Shown here: positions 52,379-61,365 of the stretch, one piece after another
Layout: the number at the start of each line of letters is the position of its first letter
Numbering within the stretch: the stretch's first letter is position 1
NCBI RefSeq assembly: GCF_011090385.1
Contig: NZ_SEWW01000003.1
Location: 124,001 to 188,000, forward strand
Source of the DNA: Aquirufa beregesia
GTDB taxonomy: Bacteria > Bacteroidota > Bacteroidia > Cytophagales > Spirosomataceae
Reading direction: 5' to 3'
DNA length: 64,000 nucleotides
The notes under the pieces: model-generated
Told to the model about the DNA's origin: nothing
What the model saw: the letters and a program-made list of their open reading frames with translations, nothing else
The model's database searches: none
Made by a program: the position numbers and the translations under genes

Positions 52379-53590
52379 ATGTTGTATTACCTCTTTGATT
52401 ACCTAGACAAGCAATGGAACATTCCAGGAGCAGGGGTATTTCAATATATTTCATTTCGAGTATTTATGGCTATCATTACCTCTTTGGGAATAGCTGCTAT
52501 TTGGGGTAAAGCTGTGATTTATCGTTTGCAAAGACTTCAAATTGGCGAGGAAATACGTGATTTAGGTTTGGAAGGTCAAATGCAAAAGAAAGGCACGCCA
52601 ACTATGGGAGGCTTTATCATCCTGTTGTCTTTAATCATTCCCACATTGCTTTTTGCTAAAATCACCAACGTATATATTGTACTGTTACTGACTTCTGCCA
52701 TTTGGTTGGGGGCTGTGGGTTTTGCAGATGATTACATTAAAGTATTTAAAAAGAATAAAGATGGACTGTCAGGCCGCTTTAAAATCATAGGTCAGATTGG
52801 CCTTGGTATTATTGTAGGTTTGACTATGTATTTCAATGAGCACATCAAAGTAAGATTGTTTTCCAAAGTGAGTGTATTAGCGGATGGGACTACCTTGCAA
52901 TCTTACACGGATCATAAATCACTAATGACGACGGTTCCTTTTTTGAAGAATAACCAGTTCGATTACAACATGTTATTACCAGATTTTATCCCCGATCATT
53001 ATGTGTGGGTGGTCTATGTTTTGGTCGTTATTTTTATCATTACAGCTGTTTCCAATGGGGCCAATATTACGGATGGTTTGGATGGATTGGCAGCAGGAAC
53101 TTCCGTGATTATCGGTCTAACCTTGGCTATTTTGGCTTATGTGTCAGGTAATAAAATTTTCTCTCAATATTTGAATGTGATGTTTATTCCAAATTCGGGG
53201 GAGTTAGCCATTTTTTGTGCGGCCTTTGTAGGGGCCTGCATTGGATTTTTGTGGTACAATGCCTATCCTGCCCAAGTTTTTATGGGTGATACAGGGAGTT
53301 TAATGTTGGGCGGGGTGATTGCTACGCTGGCCATCGTTATTCGTAAAGAGATGTTGATTCCCGTTTTATGTGGAATCTTTTTGGTAGAAAATCTGTCGGT
53401 CATTATTCAAGTGGCTTATTTTAAGTATACCAAACGAAAGTATGGAGAAGGAAGGCGCGTCTTTTTGATGTCCCCTTTGCACCATCATTTTCAAAAGAAA
53501 AATTACCATGAAGCTAAAATTGTTATCCGCTTCCTAATTGTGGGTATTATTTTAGCCGTTATTTCACTTGTCACATTAAAATTGCGCTAA
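52379..53590 (+). CDS. mraY: Phospho-N-acetylmuramoyl-pentapeptide transferase
   Basis: Inner-membrane transferase loading phospho-MurNAc-pentapeptide onto undecaprenyl phosphate to make lipid I. ATG 52379 ([17 protein letters not shown]) gives 403 residues; the tracked start 33 bp upstream adds a foreign N-terminus. Signatures are [34 protein letters not shown] near 125, [12 protein letters not shown] near 240, [18 protein letters not shown] near 302 and [13 protein letters not shown] near 370. It is followed by aroA rather than murD. Confidence 0.97.
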   Translation: MLYYLFDYLDKQWNIPGAGVFQYISFRVFMAIITSLGIAAIWGKAVIYRLQRLQIGEEIRDLGLEGQMQKKGTPTMGGFIILLSLIIPTLLFAKITNVYIVLLLTSAIWLGAVGFADDYIKVFKKNKDGLSGRFKIIGQIGLGIIVGLTMYFNEHIKVRLFSKVSVLADGTTLQSYTDHKSLMTTVPFLKNNQFDYNMLLPDFIPDHYVWVVYVLVVIFIITAVSNGANITDGLDGLAAGTSVIIGLTLAILAYVSGNKIFSQYLNVMFIPNSGELAIFCAAFVGACIGFLWYNAYPAQVFMGDTGSLMLGGVIATLAIVIRKEMLIPVLCGIFLVENLSVIIQVAYFKYTKRKYGEGRRVFLMSPLHHHFQKKNYHEAKIVIRFLIVGIILAVISLVTLKLR

Positions 53591-53603
53591 GCGCTACCTA
53601 GTT

Positions 53604-54845
53604 TTGAGTCAAATTCGCCTATTCCCAAGAAACAAATCCTTTCAAGAAATTATACCATTGCCGGCTTCTAAATCGGAAAGTAACCGTGCATTGATCATCA
53701 ATGCCTTAGCTGGAGGAGCATTATCCAATGTGTCCAATTTGGCAGAAGCAAGAGATACCCAAACCATGATTCGCTTATTGTCGGAAAATAGAGAGGTAGC
53801 CGATGTATTAGATGCAGGTACTACCATGCGTTTTTTGACGGCCTATTATGCCATCAAAGGCCAAAAGAAAAAAATGACAGGTACGCCACGGATGTGTGAG
53901 CGACCTATTGGTATTTTGGTTGATGCTTTAAGAGCATTAGGAGCAGACATCACCTATCTTAATAAAGAGGGCTATCCTCCCATGCAATTGAATGGTTTTA
54001 GCTATGCTGGGAATAGAAATTTGTCCATTCGTGGAGATGTCAGTTCTCAGTTTATCTCCGCTATTTTGATGTTGGCCCCCCTGTTGCCAGCAGGTTTGGA
54101 ATTAACGATTACAGGTTCTTTAGGCTCAAAACCCTATGTAGAAATGACCTTGGCACAAATGAAACACTTTGGCATTCAAGCGGAGGCAGATTGGAATAGG
54201 GCAGTGATTAATATCCCCGTACAAAGTTATAGCGTGAATCCATTTGCCGTGGAATCTGATTGGTCTGGAGCCAGTTATTGGTATTCCATGGTAGCATTAT
54301 CTCCTTATGAAGATGCTTCCTTAGAATTATTAGGTTTAAAAGAGAACTCCTTACAAGGAGATTCTGCCATTCAGTATATCATGGCTGAAATGGGTGTGAA
54401 AAGTACTTACACAGGAAGAGGATTCTTATTAACCAAATGCGAGGCTAAGCCTAGTTTGGCTTGGGATTTTACGGATTGTCCAGATTTAGCACAAACCATT
54501 TGTGTGGTGGCCACAGCCAAAAACATCCATTTGACACTAACAGGGATTGAGTCATTAAAGGTAAAAGAGACGGATCGTGTCTTGGCACTTCAACAAGAAT
54601 TGAAGAAGATTGGCGGAAATTTAGTTGAGGTGGAGCCTTGTTTGAAATATGAATTATCTGGTCTTTTGACCATCTCTGAGCAAGCTGTTCCTGAGTTTGA
54701 AACCTATGATGATCATCGTATGGCCATGGCTTTTGCTCCACTAGGCTTATTAACTGAAATAGTGATACATGAGCCAGGCGTTGTCGCAAAATCTTATCCC
54801 AGCTTTTGGTCTCATGTAGATAAAATATTGGATTCCAAGGAATAA
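53604..54845 (+). CDS. aroA: 3-phosphoshikimate 1-carboxyvinyltransferase (EPSP synthase)
   Basis: Sixth step of the shikimate pathway: PEP plus shikimate-3-phosphate to EPSP. At 413 residues it has the active-site segment PLPASKSESNRALIINALAGG near 18, DAGTTMRFLTAYYAIK near 72, GDVSSQFISAILM near 140, and ETYDDHRMAMAFAPLGL near 370. The start is TTG 53604; no ATG precedes the catalytic Lys. A TAGTTTTG -7-like match overlaps this TTG, but the gene is only 13 bp behind mraY and more likely read from the cluster. Confidence 0.93.
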   Translation: MSQIRLFPRNKSFQEIIPLPASKSESNRALIINALAGGALSNVSNLAEARDTQTMIRLLSENREVADVLDAGTTMRFLTAYYAIKGQKKKMTGTPRMCERPIGILVDALRALGADITYLNKEGYPPMQLNGFSYAGNRNLSIRGDVSSQFISAILMLAPLLPAGLELTITGSLGSKPYVEMTLAQMKHFGIQAEADWNRAVINIPVQSYSVNPFAVESDWSGASYWYSMVALSPYEDASLELLGLKENSLQGDSAIQYIMAEMGVKSTYTGRGFLLTKCEAKPSLAWDFTDCPDLAQTICVVATAKNIHLTLTGIESLKVKETDRVLALQQELKKIGGNLVEVEPCLKYELSGLLTISEQAVPEFETYDDHRMAMAFAPLGLLTEIVIHEPGVVAKSYPSFWSHVDKILDSKE

Positions 54846-54894
54846 GTAAATTGGATTTTCGGGTTTAAATAGCAAGATTTTATCGTTTTTCACT

Positions 54895-54929
54895 TAGATT
54901 TGACAACCTTTGGAAGGTTGTCAAATCTA
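54895..54929. repeat. Perfect palindrome with 16-bp arms
   Basis: TAGATTTGACAACCTT / AAGGTTGTCAAATCTA with a 3-nt TGG loop and no T-run. It stands alone between aroA and the amidohydrolase. The arm length and 3-nt loop match the two palindromes around the RAYT gene, but the sequence differs. Each arm begins with TAGATTTG, an exact -7 box read inward on either strand. Confidence 0.85.
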
Positions 54930-54988
54930 CACGCAATTCAGTTCAACTCAACAAGGGGTTATTTGATAAATCGCTAAATCAACATCCA

Positions 54989-56260
54989 ATGAAGAAAATC
55001 CTACTCATTCTATTGTGGGCAGTTCAGCCTATTCTAGCTCAAAAAACCATTATTCACTGCGGTAATTTAATTGATGTGAAAACATTGAAGGTATTACCTA
55101 ACATGTCCATTACGGTTCAAGGGAAAAAGATTGTCAGTGTTTCTCCAGGTTATATCAATCCAGAAAAGGGAGATAAACTCATTGATTTAAAAGGTAAAAC
55201 CGTAATGCCAGGTTTAATTGACATGCACGTCCATTTACGCAGTGAAACCAACCCCAATGCCTATTTAGATCGATTTGTGAAAAATCCTGGGGATCAGGCT
55301 TACCAGGCTTTGGTCTTTGGAAAGAAAAACCTGATGGCGGGATTTACCACCGTACGGGATTTGGGAGGATTGATCAGTATCAGTTTGAGAAATGCCATTA
55401 ATAATGGATTGGTGGAAGGTCCTAGGATATTTGCTGCCGGTGTAGCTATTTCCACTACGGGTGGACATATGGATGGGACCAATGGGGTAAACCAATATTA
55501 TACCAAAGATTTAGGTCCAGAAGAAGGTGTTATCAATGGGGTAGATGATGCCCGTAAAGCGGTTAGACAACGCTATAAAGAGGGTTCAGATGTCATTAAA
55601 ATTGCTTCCACGGGAGGTGTTTTGAGCTATGCCAAAGATGGCATGGGGGCTCAGTTTACCGTAGAAGAAGTTCAGGCCATCGTACAAACAGCCAAAGATT
55701 ATGGATTTAAAGTAGCAGCCCATGCGCATGGTGCCGAGGGAATCAAACGAGCTGTTTTAGGAGGCGTTAGTTCCATCGAGCATGGTACTTATATGACAGA
55801 AGAAATTATGGAATTGATGAAAAAGCAGGGGACTTATTATGTTCCTACGGTTATTGCAGGAAGATCCACAGCTGATTCAGCTAAAATCCCCAATTATTAT
55901 CCGGAAATGGTTCGCTTAAAAGCATTGGCTATCGGTCCAATGATTCAGTCTACTTTTGGAAAAGCTTACAAAGCTGGGGTAAAAATTGCCTTTGGGACAG
56001 ATGCTGGGGTATTTGGACATGGTAAAAATGCGCGAGAATTTGAACTGATGCATGAAGCAGGAATGCCAGCCCTAGAAACTATACAATCTGCTACGGTCAA
56101 TGCAGCAGATTTACTGGGTCAAAGTGATATGTTAGGCTCCATTGAGCCTGGTAAATGGGCCGATATCATCGCCGTAGAAGGGAATCCTGCGGAAAGCATC
56201 CAGTCGATGAGCCGAGTGAAATTTGTGATGAAAGAAGGTAAGGTATACAAGAATGAATAG
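54989..56260 (+). CDS. Exported amidohydrolase
   Basis: A 423-residue metal-dependent hydrolase with a signal peptide (MKKILLILLWAVQPILAQ). Metal ligands are visible as GLIDMHVHLRSE (HxH) near 77, HAHGAEGIKRAV near 246, IEHGTYMTEE near 267 and FGTDAGVFGHGKNARE near 335; the Lys of SDVIKIASTGG near 205 may be the carboxylated bridging residue. It belongs to the imidazolonepropionase-like or prolidase-like amidohydrolases acting on peptides or cyclic amides; the substrate is unknown. Separate transcript from aroA, behind a palindrome. Confidence 0.88.
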   Translation: MKKILLILLWAVQPILAQKTIIHCGNLIDVKTLKVLPNMSITVQGKKIVSVSPGYINPEKGDKLIDLKGKTVMPGLIDMHVHLRSETNPNAYLDRFVKNPGDQAYQALVFGKKNLMAGFTTVRDLGGLISISLRNAINNGLVEGPRIFAAGVAISTTGGHMDGTNGVNQYYTKDLGPEEGVINGVDDARKAVRQRYKEGSDVIKIASTGGVLSYAKDGMGAQFTVEEVQAIVQTAKDYGFKVAAHAHGAEGIKRAVLGGVSSIEHGTYMTEEIMELMKKQGTYYVPTVIAGRSTADSAKIPNYYPEMVRLKALAIGPMIQSTFGKAYKAGVKIAFGTDAGVFGHGKNAREFELMHEAGMPALETIQSATVNAADLLGQSDMLGSIEPGKWADIIAVEGNPAESIQSMSRVKFVMKEGKVYKNE

Positions 56261-56267
56261 ACCCAAG

Positions 56268-56296
56268 CATGGGCAGGCTATTTAATCCTGTCCATG
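56268..56296. terminator. Possible bidirectional terminator hairpin
   Basis: CATGGGCAGG / CCTGTCCATG, a 10-bp stem with one G-U pair and a 9-nt loop, lies between two convergent genes. No T-run follows on the plus side, so termination would be weak. Confidence 0.35.
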
Positions 56297-56881
56297 TTAT
56301 CGTAAAGCAGGAACTTGTTTTTTTAGCAATTCAAATCCACCAAAGAAAATGCCAGAAAATAAGAATTGACTCACCAGGCTGTTTTTCAAGAAAGGTAATC
56401 CCATGGCATAGCATTGCATTAAGCCATTCCAATCTTTCGTGTACACTAACTCGTCACCCACTACCGCAGTACCTAGGCTAGGAAGATTCAACCAAACGGC
56501 AAAGTTGGAAAGTAAAAAGAAGCCAATAACTACGGCTAAATTGGAAGCTAGGAAGTTTAATGCTGTGATTTTGTTTTTCAACATATAGGTACCCAGCAAG
56601 GATATGCCTACAAAAAGCGACATGTGGATAGGTGCAAAGCCAAATGAAAACCCTTCGTAATATTGTGGGTAAACTAGGTTATTCAGGACTAAATTGGCTA
56701 ACCAAATACTTAAAATAGTCCAAGAGATGGATTGAGATTTTGTGCTAAAGTAGGCTCCAGCAAATAAGGCCATGGAAGTAATCGGAGAAAAATTAGCCCA
56801 AGCTGGTCCAGCCAATATTAAAAGTCGGCTAGCCACAGCTAGCAATAAAATGCAAATTAGGGTAAGCGTTCTTTTCGACAT
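56297..56881 (-). CDS. Integral membrane protein, DUF6580-like
   Basis: 194 residues with about five or six hydrophobic helices. The opening WANFSPITSMALFAGAYF, followed by a Trp-rich helix and FAPIHMSLFVGISLLGTY, resembles the DUF6580 family of small membrane proteins, possibly relatives of vitamin-transporter S components. No ECF ATPase genes are nearby. A TACCTTTG box is upstream on its strand. Divergent from purK. Confidence 0.72.
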   Translation of the reverse strand: MSKRTLTLICILLLAVASRLLILAGPAWANFSPITSMALFAGAYFSTKSQSISWTILSIWLANLVLNNLVYPQYYEGFSFGFAPIHMSLFVGISLLGTYMLKNKITALNFLASNLAVVIGFFLLSNFAVWLNLPSLGTAVVGDELVYTKDWNGLMQCYAMGLPFLKNSLVSQFLFSGIFFGGFELLKKQVPALR

Positions 56882-56928
56882 TATCTTAAAATTTGAAAGA
56901 ATCTATTTTGGACTAGGAAAATAATTTC

Positions 56929-56936
56929 CAAAGGTA
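56929..56936 (-). promoter_or_regulatory. Bacteroidota -7 box TACCTTTG for the DUF6580-like gene
   Basis: Exact TAnnTTTG on the minus strand, 47 bp before the ATG. No -33 element at proper spacing. Confidence 0.45.
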
Positions 56937-56965
56937 AAACAAAAGCCGTAATTTTATCCATTCGA

Positions 56966-58108
56966 ATGGAATTTATGTATCAGGACTTGCCAAAAATTGG
57001 ATTATTAGGAGGAGGACAGTTAGGACGCATGCTTTTGCAAGCAGGCATAGATTTGGATTTTCAAATTTCCTGCCTTGATCCAGATCCTGAAGCACCCTGT
57101 CATCGATTGGCACATGAATTTACACAAGGGTCTTTCCAGGACTTTGATACAGTTTATCAATTTGGACAAGCACATGATTTGATCAGTATCGAAATTGAAC
57201 ATGTGAATATAGATGCTTTAGAGAAATTAGCTGCTGAAGGAAAGCAGGTATATCCTCAGCCTCATTTGCTCCGCATGATTCAGGATAAAAGAAGTCAAAA
57301 GCAGTTTTTCCAACAATATGGATTTCCTACGGCCGACTTCAGATTAATTGAGTCACGGGAAGAAATACACCAGTATCTTGATTTTTTACCAGCTTATCAA
57401 AAGTTGGGCAAAGGAGGATATGATGGGAAGGGTGTTCAATTGATTGCTAATGCTGAGCAAATTGATGAGGGATTTGATGCCCCAGGTTTATTAGAAAAAG
57501 CAGTTGATTTTGAAAAAGAACTGGCAGTCATAGTTGCTAGAAATATACATGGAGAAGTAAAGGCCTTTCCTGCTGTGGAAATGGTTTTTCATCCAGTCCA
57601 GAATTTGGTTGAATTTTTGATTTCACCTGCAGCTATTTCGGAGGCAATTGAAGCACAAGCGGTGGACATCGCTACTCGTTTGATTCAAGAAATGAAAATG
57701 GTGGGTTTATTGGCTGTTGAGATGTTTTTGACTAAAGACGGACAGGTGTTGATTAACGAAATAGCCCCACGTCCACATAATTCGGGGCATCAGACTATTC
57801 GGGCAAATGTCACGTCTCAATATGAACAACATTTAAGAGCCATAGCGGGCTTGCCACTAGGAGATACTTCTACCACGGTGTTTGCTGGAATGTTGAATCT
57901 ATTAGGGGAAGCTGGGTATACGGGAAAGGTAAAGTACGAAGGTTTGGCAGAAGCATTGGCCATACCAGGTGTTTATCCCTTTTTGTACGGTAAAAAAGTG
58001 ACGAAGCCATTTAGAAAAATGGGACATGTCAGTATCATTGGAAAGAGCCGAGAAGAGGTGGAAGAGAAAGCCAATCAAGTGAAAAAAATCATTCGTGTTA
58101 TTAGTTAA
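56966..58108 (+). CDS. purK: 5-(carboxyamino)imidazole ribonucleotide synthase
   Basis: ATP-grasp enzyme carboxylating AIR to N5-CAIR. The 380-residue sequence has GLLGGGQLGRMLLQAG near 15, IEIEHVNIDALEKLA near 76, QDKRSQKQFF near 110, KLGKGGYDGKGVQLI near 147 and NEIAPRPHNSGHQTI near 266. Two starts are possible, 56966 and ATG 56975; a 14-bp palindrome (56957-56970) covers the first. purE follows after 12 bp, the usual purK-purE operon in reverse order to E. coli. Confidence 0.95.
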   Translation: MEFMYQDLPKIGLLGGGQLGRMLLQAGIDLDFQISCLDPDPEAPCHRLAHEFTQGSFQDFDTVYQFGQAHDLISIEIEHVNIDALEKLAAEGKQVYPQPHLLRMIQDKRSQKQFFQQYGFPTADFRLIESREEIHQYLDFLPAYQKLGKGGYDGKGVQLIANAEQIDEGFDAPGLLEKAVDFEKELAVIVARNIHGEVKAFPAVEMVFHPVQNLVEFLISPAAISEAIEAQAVDIATRLIQEMKMVGLLAVEMFLTKDGQVLINEIAPRPHNSGHQTIRANVTSQYEQHLRAIAGLPLGDTSTTVFAGMLNLLGEAGYTGKVKYEGLAEALAIPGVYPFLYGKKVTKPFRKMGHVSIIGKSREEVEEKANQVKKIIRVIS

Positions 58109-58120
58109 GCAGCAATAGTT

Positions 58121-58609
58121 ATGGTAGGAATCATCATGGGTAGTAGTTCAGATCTTTCGGTTATGCAAGATGCAATCGAAATCTGCAAGGAATTTGGAGT
58201 GGCTTATGAAGTAGATATTGTGTCTGCCCACCGTACTCCTGTTAAAATGCTTCAGTATGCACAAACTGCCAAAGAAAAGGGGTTTAAAGTGATTATCGCT
58301 GGTGCTGGCGGAGCGGCCCATTTGCCAGGTATGGTAGCCTCTGCCACCATATTGCCAGTGATTGGTGTTCCTGTGAAATCATCCAATTCCATTGATGGAT
58401 GGGATTCTGTTTTGTCCATTTTACAAATGCCCAATGGTGTTCCTGTAGCGACGGTTGCGCTGAATGCCTCCAAAAATGCAGGGATTTTAGCCGTTCAAAT
58501 GTTAGCTATTTCGGATGAAGGATTATCTCAAAAACTACTAGCATACAAGCAAGATTTAATTGAAAAAGTGGCTGAAATGAGCCAAAAAACAAAATCCAAT
58601 TTGTCATAA
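58121..58609 (+). CDS. purE: N5-CAIR mutase
   Basis: Moves the carboxylate of N5-CAIR to CAIR in purine synthesis. The 162-residue class I protein has [15 protein letters not shown] near 5, the active-site [11 protein letters not shown] near 40, [15 protein letters not shown] near 70 and [12 protein letters not shown] near 105. Paired with purK upstream and followed after 3 bp by a LysM protein gene. Confidence 0.97.
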   Translation: MVGIIMGSSSDLSVMQDAIEICKEFGVAYEVDIVSAHRTPVKMLQYAQTAKEKGFKVIIAGAGGAAHLPGMVASATILPVIGVPVKSSNSIDGWDSVLSILQMPNGVPVATVALNASKNAGILAVQMLAISDEGLSQKLLAYKQDLIEKVAEMSQKTKSNLS

Positions 58610-58612
58610 TTC

Positions 58613-59263
58613 ATGAAAAATCCTTTTTCATTCATCAAAGATAGTTCTGCCAGACTTCCCTTTATCACTTTGTTGATCTTGTTGGCCACTTTGTTGGGCT
58701 TACTCTTGGTGGGCTATGAACATTTTTTGAGCCCTAAATCAGAAGAGTTGGTGAAAGCAGAAAAGCTTAAAATGGAAGAGGATGAAACTTTATTAGGTGA
58801 TCCTACTTCCATTATCATTGATTCAACAGAAGATTCGGAACCTAGTTCAAGTGCCACTAATCAAGAAGATTCAGCGGTGTTGGCACAACAAGAATTGGAG
58901 GCTCAGAAAAAGGAAGCCGAAGCAGAAAAAGTTCCTGAGTCAGAATCCTTGAAAAATGTTGGAGGTAAAAATCATGCTTATACAGTGGAAAAAGGAGAAA
59001 CATTTTTTGGTATTGCCAACCGTTTTGGGTTGAAACCAGATCAATTGAAGGCTCTCAACCCTGGGGTAGACCCGAATGGAATCAAAGTGGGAGTAACGAA
59101 GTTGAATGTTAAAATTCAAACCATTCATACCGTCGGACCAGGTGATGTACTCCGTGTGGTTGCAGCTAAATACGGGGTTTCCAAAAAATCATTGATGGAG
59201 GTAAATCATAAAGATCAAGATATTACCTTACGCGGCGAGCAGCTGATTATTCCTTTACATTAA
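58613..59263 (+). CDS. LysM-domain membrane-anchored protein
   Basis: 216 residues: a short cytoplasmic N-terminus, one TM helix (ARLPFITLLILLATLLGLLLVGY, about 14-36), a charged and Ser/Glu-rich linker (about 45-115), and two LysM repeats (HAYTVEKGETFFGIANRFGL near 122 and HTVGPGDVLRVVAAKYGV near 172). The repeats should bind GlcNAc-containing peptidoglycan, tethering it to the inner membrane. It lies between purE and an M15-like peptidase, so it may help position a wall hydrolase. Confidence 0.9.
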   Translation: MKNPFSFIKDSSARLPFITLLILLATLLGLLLVGYEHFLSPKSEELVKAEKLKMEEDETLLGDPTSIIIDSTEDSEPSSSATNQEDSAVLAQQELEAQKKEAEAEKVPESESLKNVGGKNHAYTVEKGETFFGIANRFGLKPDQLKALNPGVDPNGIKVGVTKLNVKIQTIHTVGPGDVLRVVAAKYGVSKKSLMEVNHKDQDITLRGEQLIIPLH

Positions 59264-59273
59264 TTTTTTCTTC

Positions 59274-60272
59274 ATGCGTAAAGCGCTAATTCTCGTATTT
59301 TTGAGCATTATTTCCTGTGCTGCTTATGCGCAATCCGTTATTAGAACTTGTCAAACTAGCCACTTAGATAGCCTTCAGTGGAAAGATTTGGTGTGGATGT
59401 TTGCCCAGCAAGATAGTCTTTCAGACCTAGAACCTTATCAAAATTTAGCCCTCATACTCGAAGATGCCCAAGGCATTCGAACAGAAAAGACCTTTCAATC
59501 GGATAGTACTTTTCGGATGAATGACTCGGTGGACGAGTATTTGGCTCAACGTATCCTGATCGATAAACCTGATCTTACGGCATTTTGGGCTTTGGAATTG
59601 GAAGACGATATTCGCTTATTTAAATCCTTGAAGGATAGCTTACAAGCTAAATTCAAATTTAGGCATTATGCCATGCGCTATTCTTCGGAGACTCGCTCGT
59701 TGAAACAGCAATTATCCTTGCAAAAAAGAGGTCGATCTAAAATAGCCTTGTCTATGCATAATTTTAGTTTGGCAGCCGATGTGGCTATCTACCGCAAAAA
59801 GCGTTATTTAAAAAGAGGCTTGATGTATGATAAAATGGGGGCTATTGCCAAGGATCTAGGACTTTTTTGGGGAGGAGATTTCGTGGGATTCCCCGACTTA
59901 GGGCATATTCAGGCCTTTAAGAACTCAGCCGAACTACTCCGTCAGCATCCCAATTTAGCTTTTGAATTTGAGCATTTTAAAAGCAACTATGAGCAAATTT
60001 ATGCTGAAAAAGCTACTCTTGGCCAAGAAGATTTAGTTCAAGATACGCGAGATTTATTGGAAGCCATGAATGAATTTCGCTTGATGCAGCCATGTCTTTG
60101 TGAAAAGGCTCAACCTATTCCTGAAAGTGCACAAGCCTGGATAAAAAGCTATCAGCAAAACCCCAAACCTAGGGTACACGTTAATTTAATGGAGCAGTGG
60201 GCTTATGTGCAGCGTGGAACCAATGGCTATTTTTTCCCCTTAGGGCTTTGGAAGCCTCAAGCTAAAATGTAA
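59274..60272 (+). CDS. Exported M15-like peptidase (D-Ala-D-Ala carboxypeptidase / L,D-endopeptidase type)
   Basis: 332 residues with signal peptide MRKALILVFLSIISCAAYAQ. Residues about 130-220 resemble the zinc peptidases VanY/CwlK: the motif SMHNFSLAADVAIY supplies His and Asp ligands (a relaxed form of SxHxxGxAxD), and FPDLGHIQAF supplies the last His, with GLFWGGDF just before. About 100 residues on either side have no known domain. It begins 10 bp behind the LysM protein and overlaps the convergent fmt by 11 bp. Confidence 0.72.
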   Translation: MRKALILVFLSIISCAAYAQSVIRTCQTSHLDSLQWKDLVWMFAQQDSLSDLEPYQNLALILEDAQGIRTEKTFQSDSTFRMNDSVDEYLAQRILIDKPDLTAFWALELEDDIRLFKSLKDSLQAKFKFRHYAMRYSSETRSLKQQLSLQKRGRSKIALSMHNFSLAADVAIYRKKRYLKRGLMYDKMGAIAKDLGLFWGGDFVGFPDLGHIQAFKNSAELLRQHPNLAFEFEHFKSNYEQIYAEKATLGQEDLVQDTRDLLEAMNEFRLMQPCLCEKAQPIPESAQAWIKSYQQNPKPRVHVNLMEQWAYVQRGTNGYFFPLGLWKPQAKM

Positions 60273-61179
60273 AAGAATAGCCCCGTAAAAAATCAGCTAT
60301 TTTCATCCGCTTTTTCCCTTCCATTTGCCATTCCAAAATCTGTATATAGCCGTCGGAGCAGCCTACTCGGAGGTAGGTCTTTTGGTCCGAATCCCAAACA
60401 CCTATGCCTAAATCGGGGATAATTTCGGGATGAAATTCTATCTGAATCAGTTTACAGTTTTTACCTTGAAATAGCGTGTGAGATCCTGGGAATGGATGCA
60501 TTCCGCGCACCAAATTGACAATCTCTTGTCCTTTTTTTGACCAATGAACTTCACCTGTTGCCCGATGTAGCTTTGGGGCAGGTTTCATGTCTCCCGTCAG
60601 TCTTTGAGGTGTTGGATGGATATTATTTTCTTGAATGGCTTGTGCCGTTTTTACTACGAGCTGAGCTCCTTTTTTCATCAAGCGCTCATACACATCACCC
60701 GTGGTGTCCGTGGAAGAAATCACTTCTTTTTCTTGAAACAGTAAATCTCCTGTGTCGATTTCATGCTGTAAGAAAAATGTAGTCACTCCAGTTTCTGTTT
60801 CACCGTTAATAACTGCCCAATGAATAGGAGCAGCACCTCGGTAATTGGGTAATAGAGAAGCATGTAAATTGAAAGTGCCTAAAGTGGGCATATTCCAAAT
60901 AGCTTCTGGTAACATACGAAAGGCGACAATTACTTGTAAATCAGCTTTATACGACTTTAGTTCTTCTAGAAATTCAGGATCCTTTAATTTGAGCGGTTGT
61001 AAGACAGGTAAATTTTTACTTTCAGCAAAGATTTTCACGGGAGAAGCTTGAATTTGTTGGCCTCTACCTGCGGGTTTATCTGGTGCTGTTACCACGGCAA
61101 CTACTGAAAAATGGGCTTCAAGTAAAGCTTCCAGGCTAGCTACAGCAAAATCAGGAGTACCAAAAAATACAATGCGCAT
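60262..61179 (-). CDS. fmt: Methionyl-tRNA formyltransferase
   Basis: Formylates initiator Met-tRNA with 10-formyl-THF. At 305 residues it has MRIVFFGTPDFAVASLEAL, VVTAPDKPAGRGQ near 35, NLHASLLPNYRGAAPIHWAVINGE near 105 (catalytic Asn, His), EIDTGDLLFQ near 140 and the C-terminal tRNA-binding domain. Monocistronic as far as visible, with the greA leader region upstream on the other strand. Confidence 0.97.
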   Translation of the reverse strand: MRIVFFGTPDFAVASLEALLEAHFSVVAVVTAPDKPAGRGQQIQASPVKIFAESKNLPVLQPLKLKDPEFLEELKSYKADLQVIVAFRMLPEAIWNMPTLGTFNLHASLLPNYRGAAPIHWAVINGETETGVTTFFLQHEIDTGDLLFQEKEVISSTDTTGDVYERLMKKGAQLVVKTAQAIQENNIHPTPQRLTGDMKPAPKLHRATGEVHWSKKGQEIVNLVRGMHPFPGSHTLFQGKNCKLIQIEFHPEIIPDLGIGVWDSDQKTYLRVGCSDGYIQILEWQMEGKKRMKIADFLRGYSFTF

Positions 61180-61214
61180 AAGTAAATGATCAATAATTCG
61201 GATATTCGAAATGA

Positions 61215-61247
61215 TTTGGGAATCTCTCAGCTTTTTAATTACCTTTG
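61215..61247 (+). promoter_or_regulatory. Promoter TTTG-N21-TACCTTTG ahead of greA
   Basis: TTTG at 61215-61218 and TACCTTTG at 61240-61247, spacing 21 bp: a textbook Bacteroidota promoter. Transcription would start near 61254, 138 bp ahead of greA. Confidence 0.75.
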
Positions 61248-61253
61248 CAGGGC

Positions 61254-61365
61254 AAAATAAACCGAATTACGTGTTGTTTATAAAATATTTATTTTAGGAA
61301 CGAATCCGAAGCAAAACTACGAATAAATTAAGTAGAACGGTCGGAGGCCGTTCTATTTTGTTTTT
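61254..61365 (+). ncRNA. Candidate small RNA or attenuated leader of greA
   Basis: A strong promoter and a hairpin with T-rich tail frame about 110 nt that contain no ORF of note. GGAACG at 61297-61302 can pair with CGUUCU in the 3' arm of the hairpin, an arrangement that could let the hairpin be switched off. I do not recognise an Rfam family. It may be an independent RNA or a leader that controls greA read-through. Confidence 0.45.
61333..61365 (+). terminator. Terminator-like hairpin in the greA leader
   Basis: TAGAACGG / CCGTTCTA, an 8-bp stem with a 7-nt loop, followed by TTTTGTTTTT. It is upstream of greA, so full termination would leave greA without this promoter. Confidence 0.65.

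Noticed and set aside
53599-53606. A dedicated aroA promoter (TAGTTTTG)
   Set aside because: The box overlaps the only usable start codon, so transcripts from it would lack a start; the 13-bp gap to mraY favours read-through.
61254-61365. A tRNA or 6S RNA in the greA leader
   Set aside because: No cloverleaf or anticodon stem, and it is shorter than 6S RNA, so only the generic sRNA or leader call is kept.
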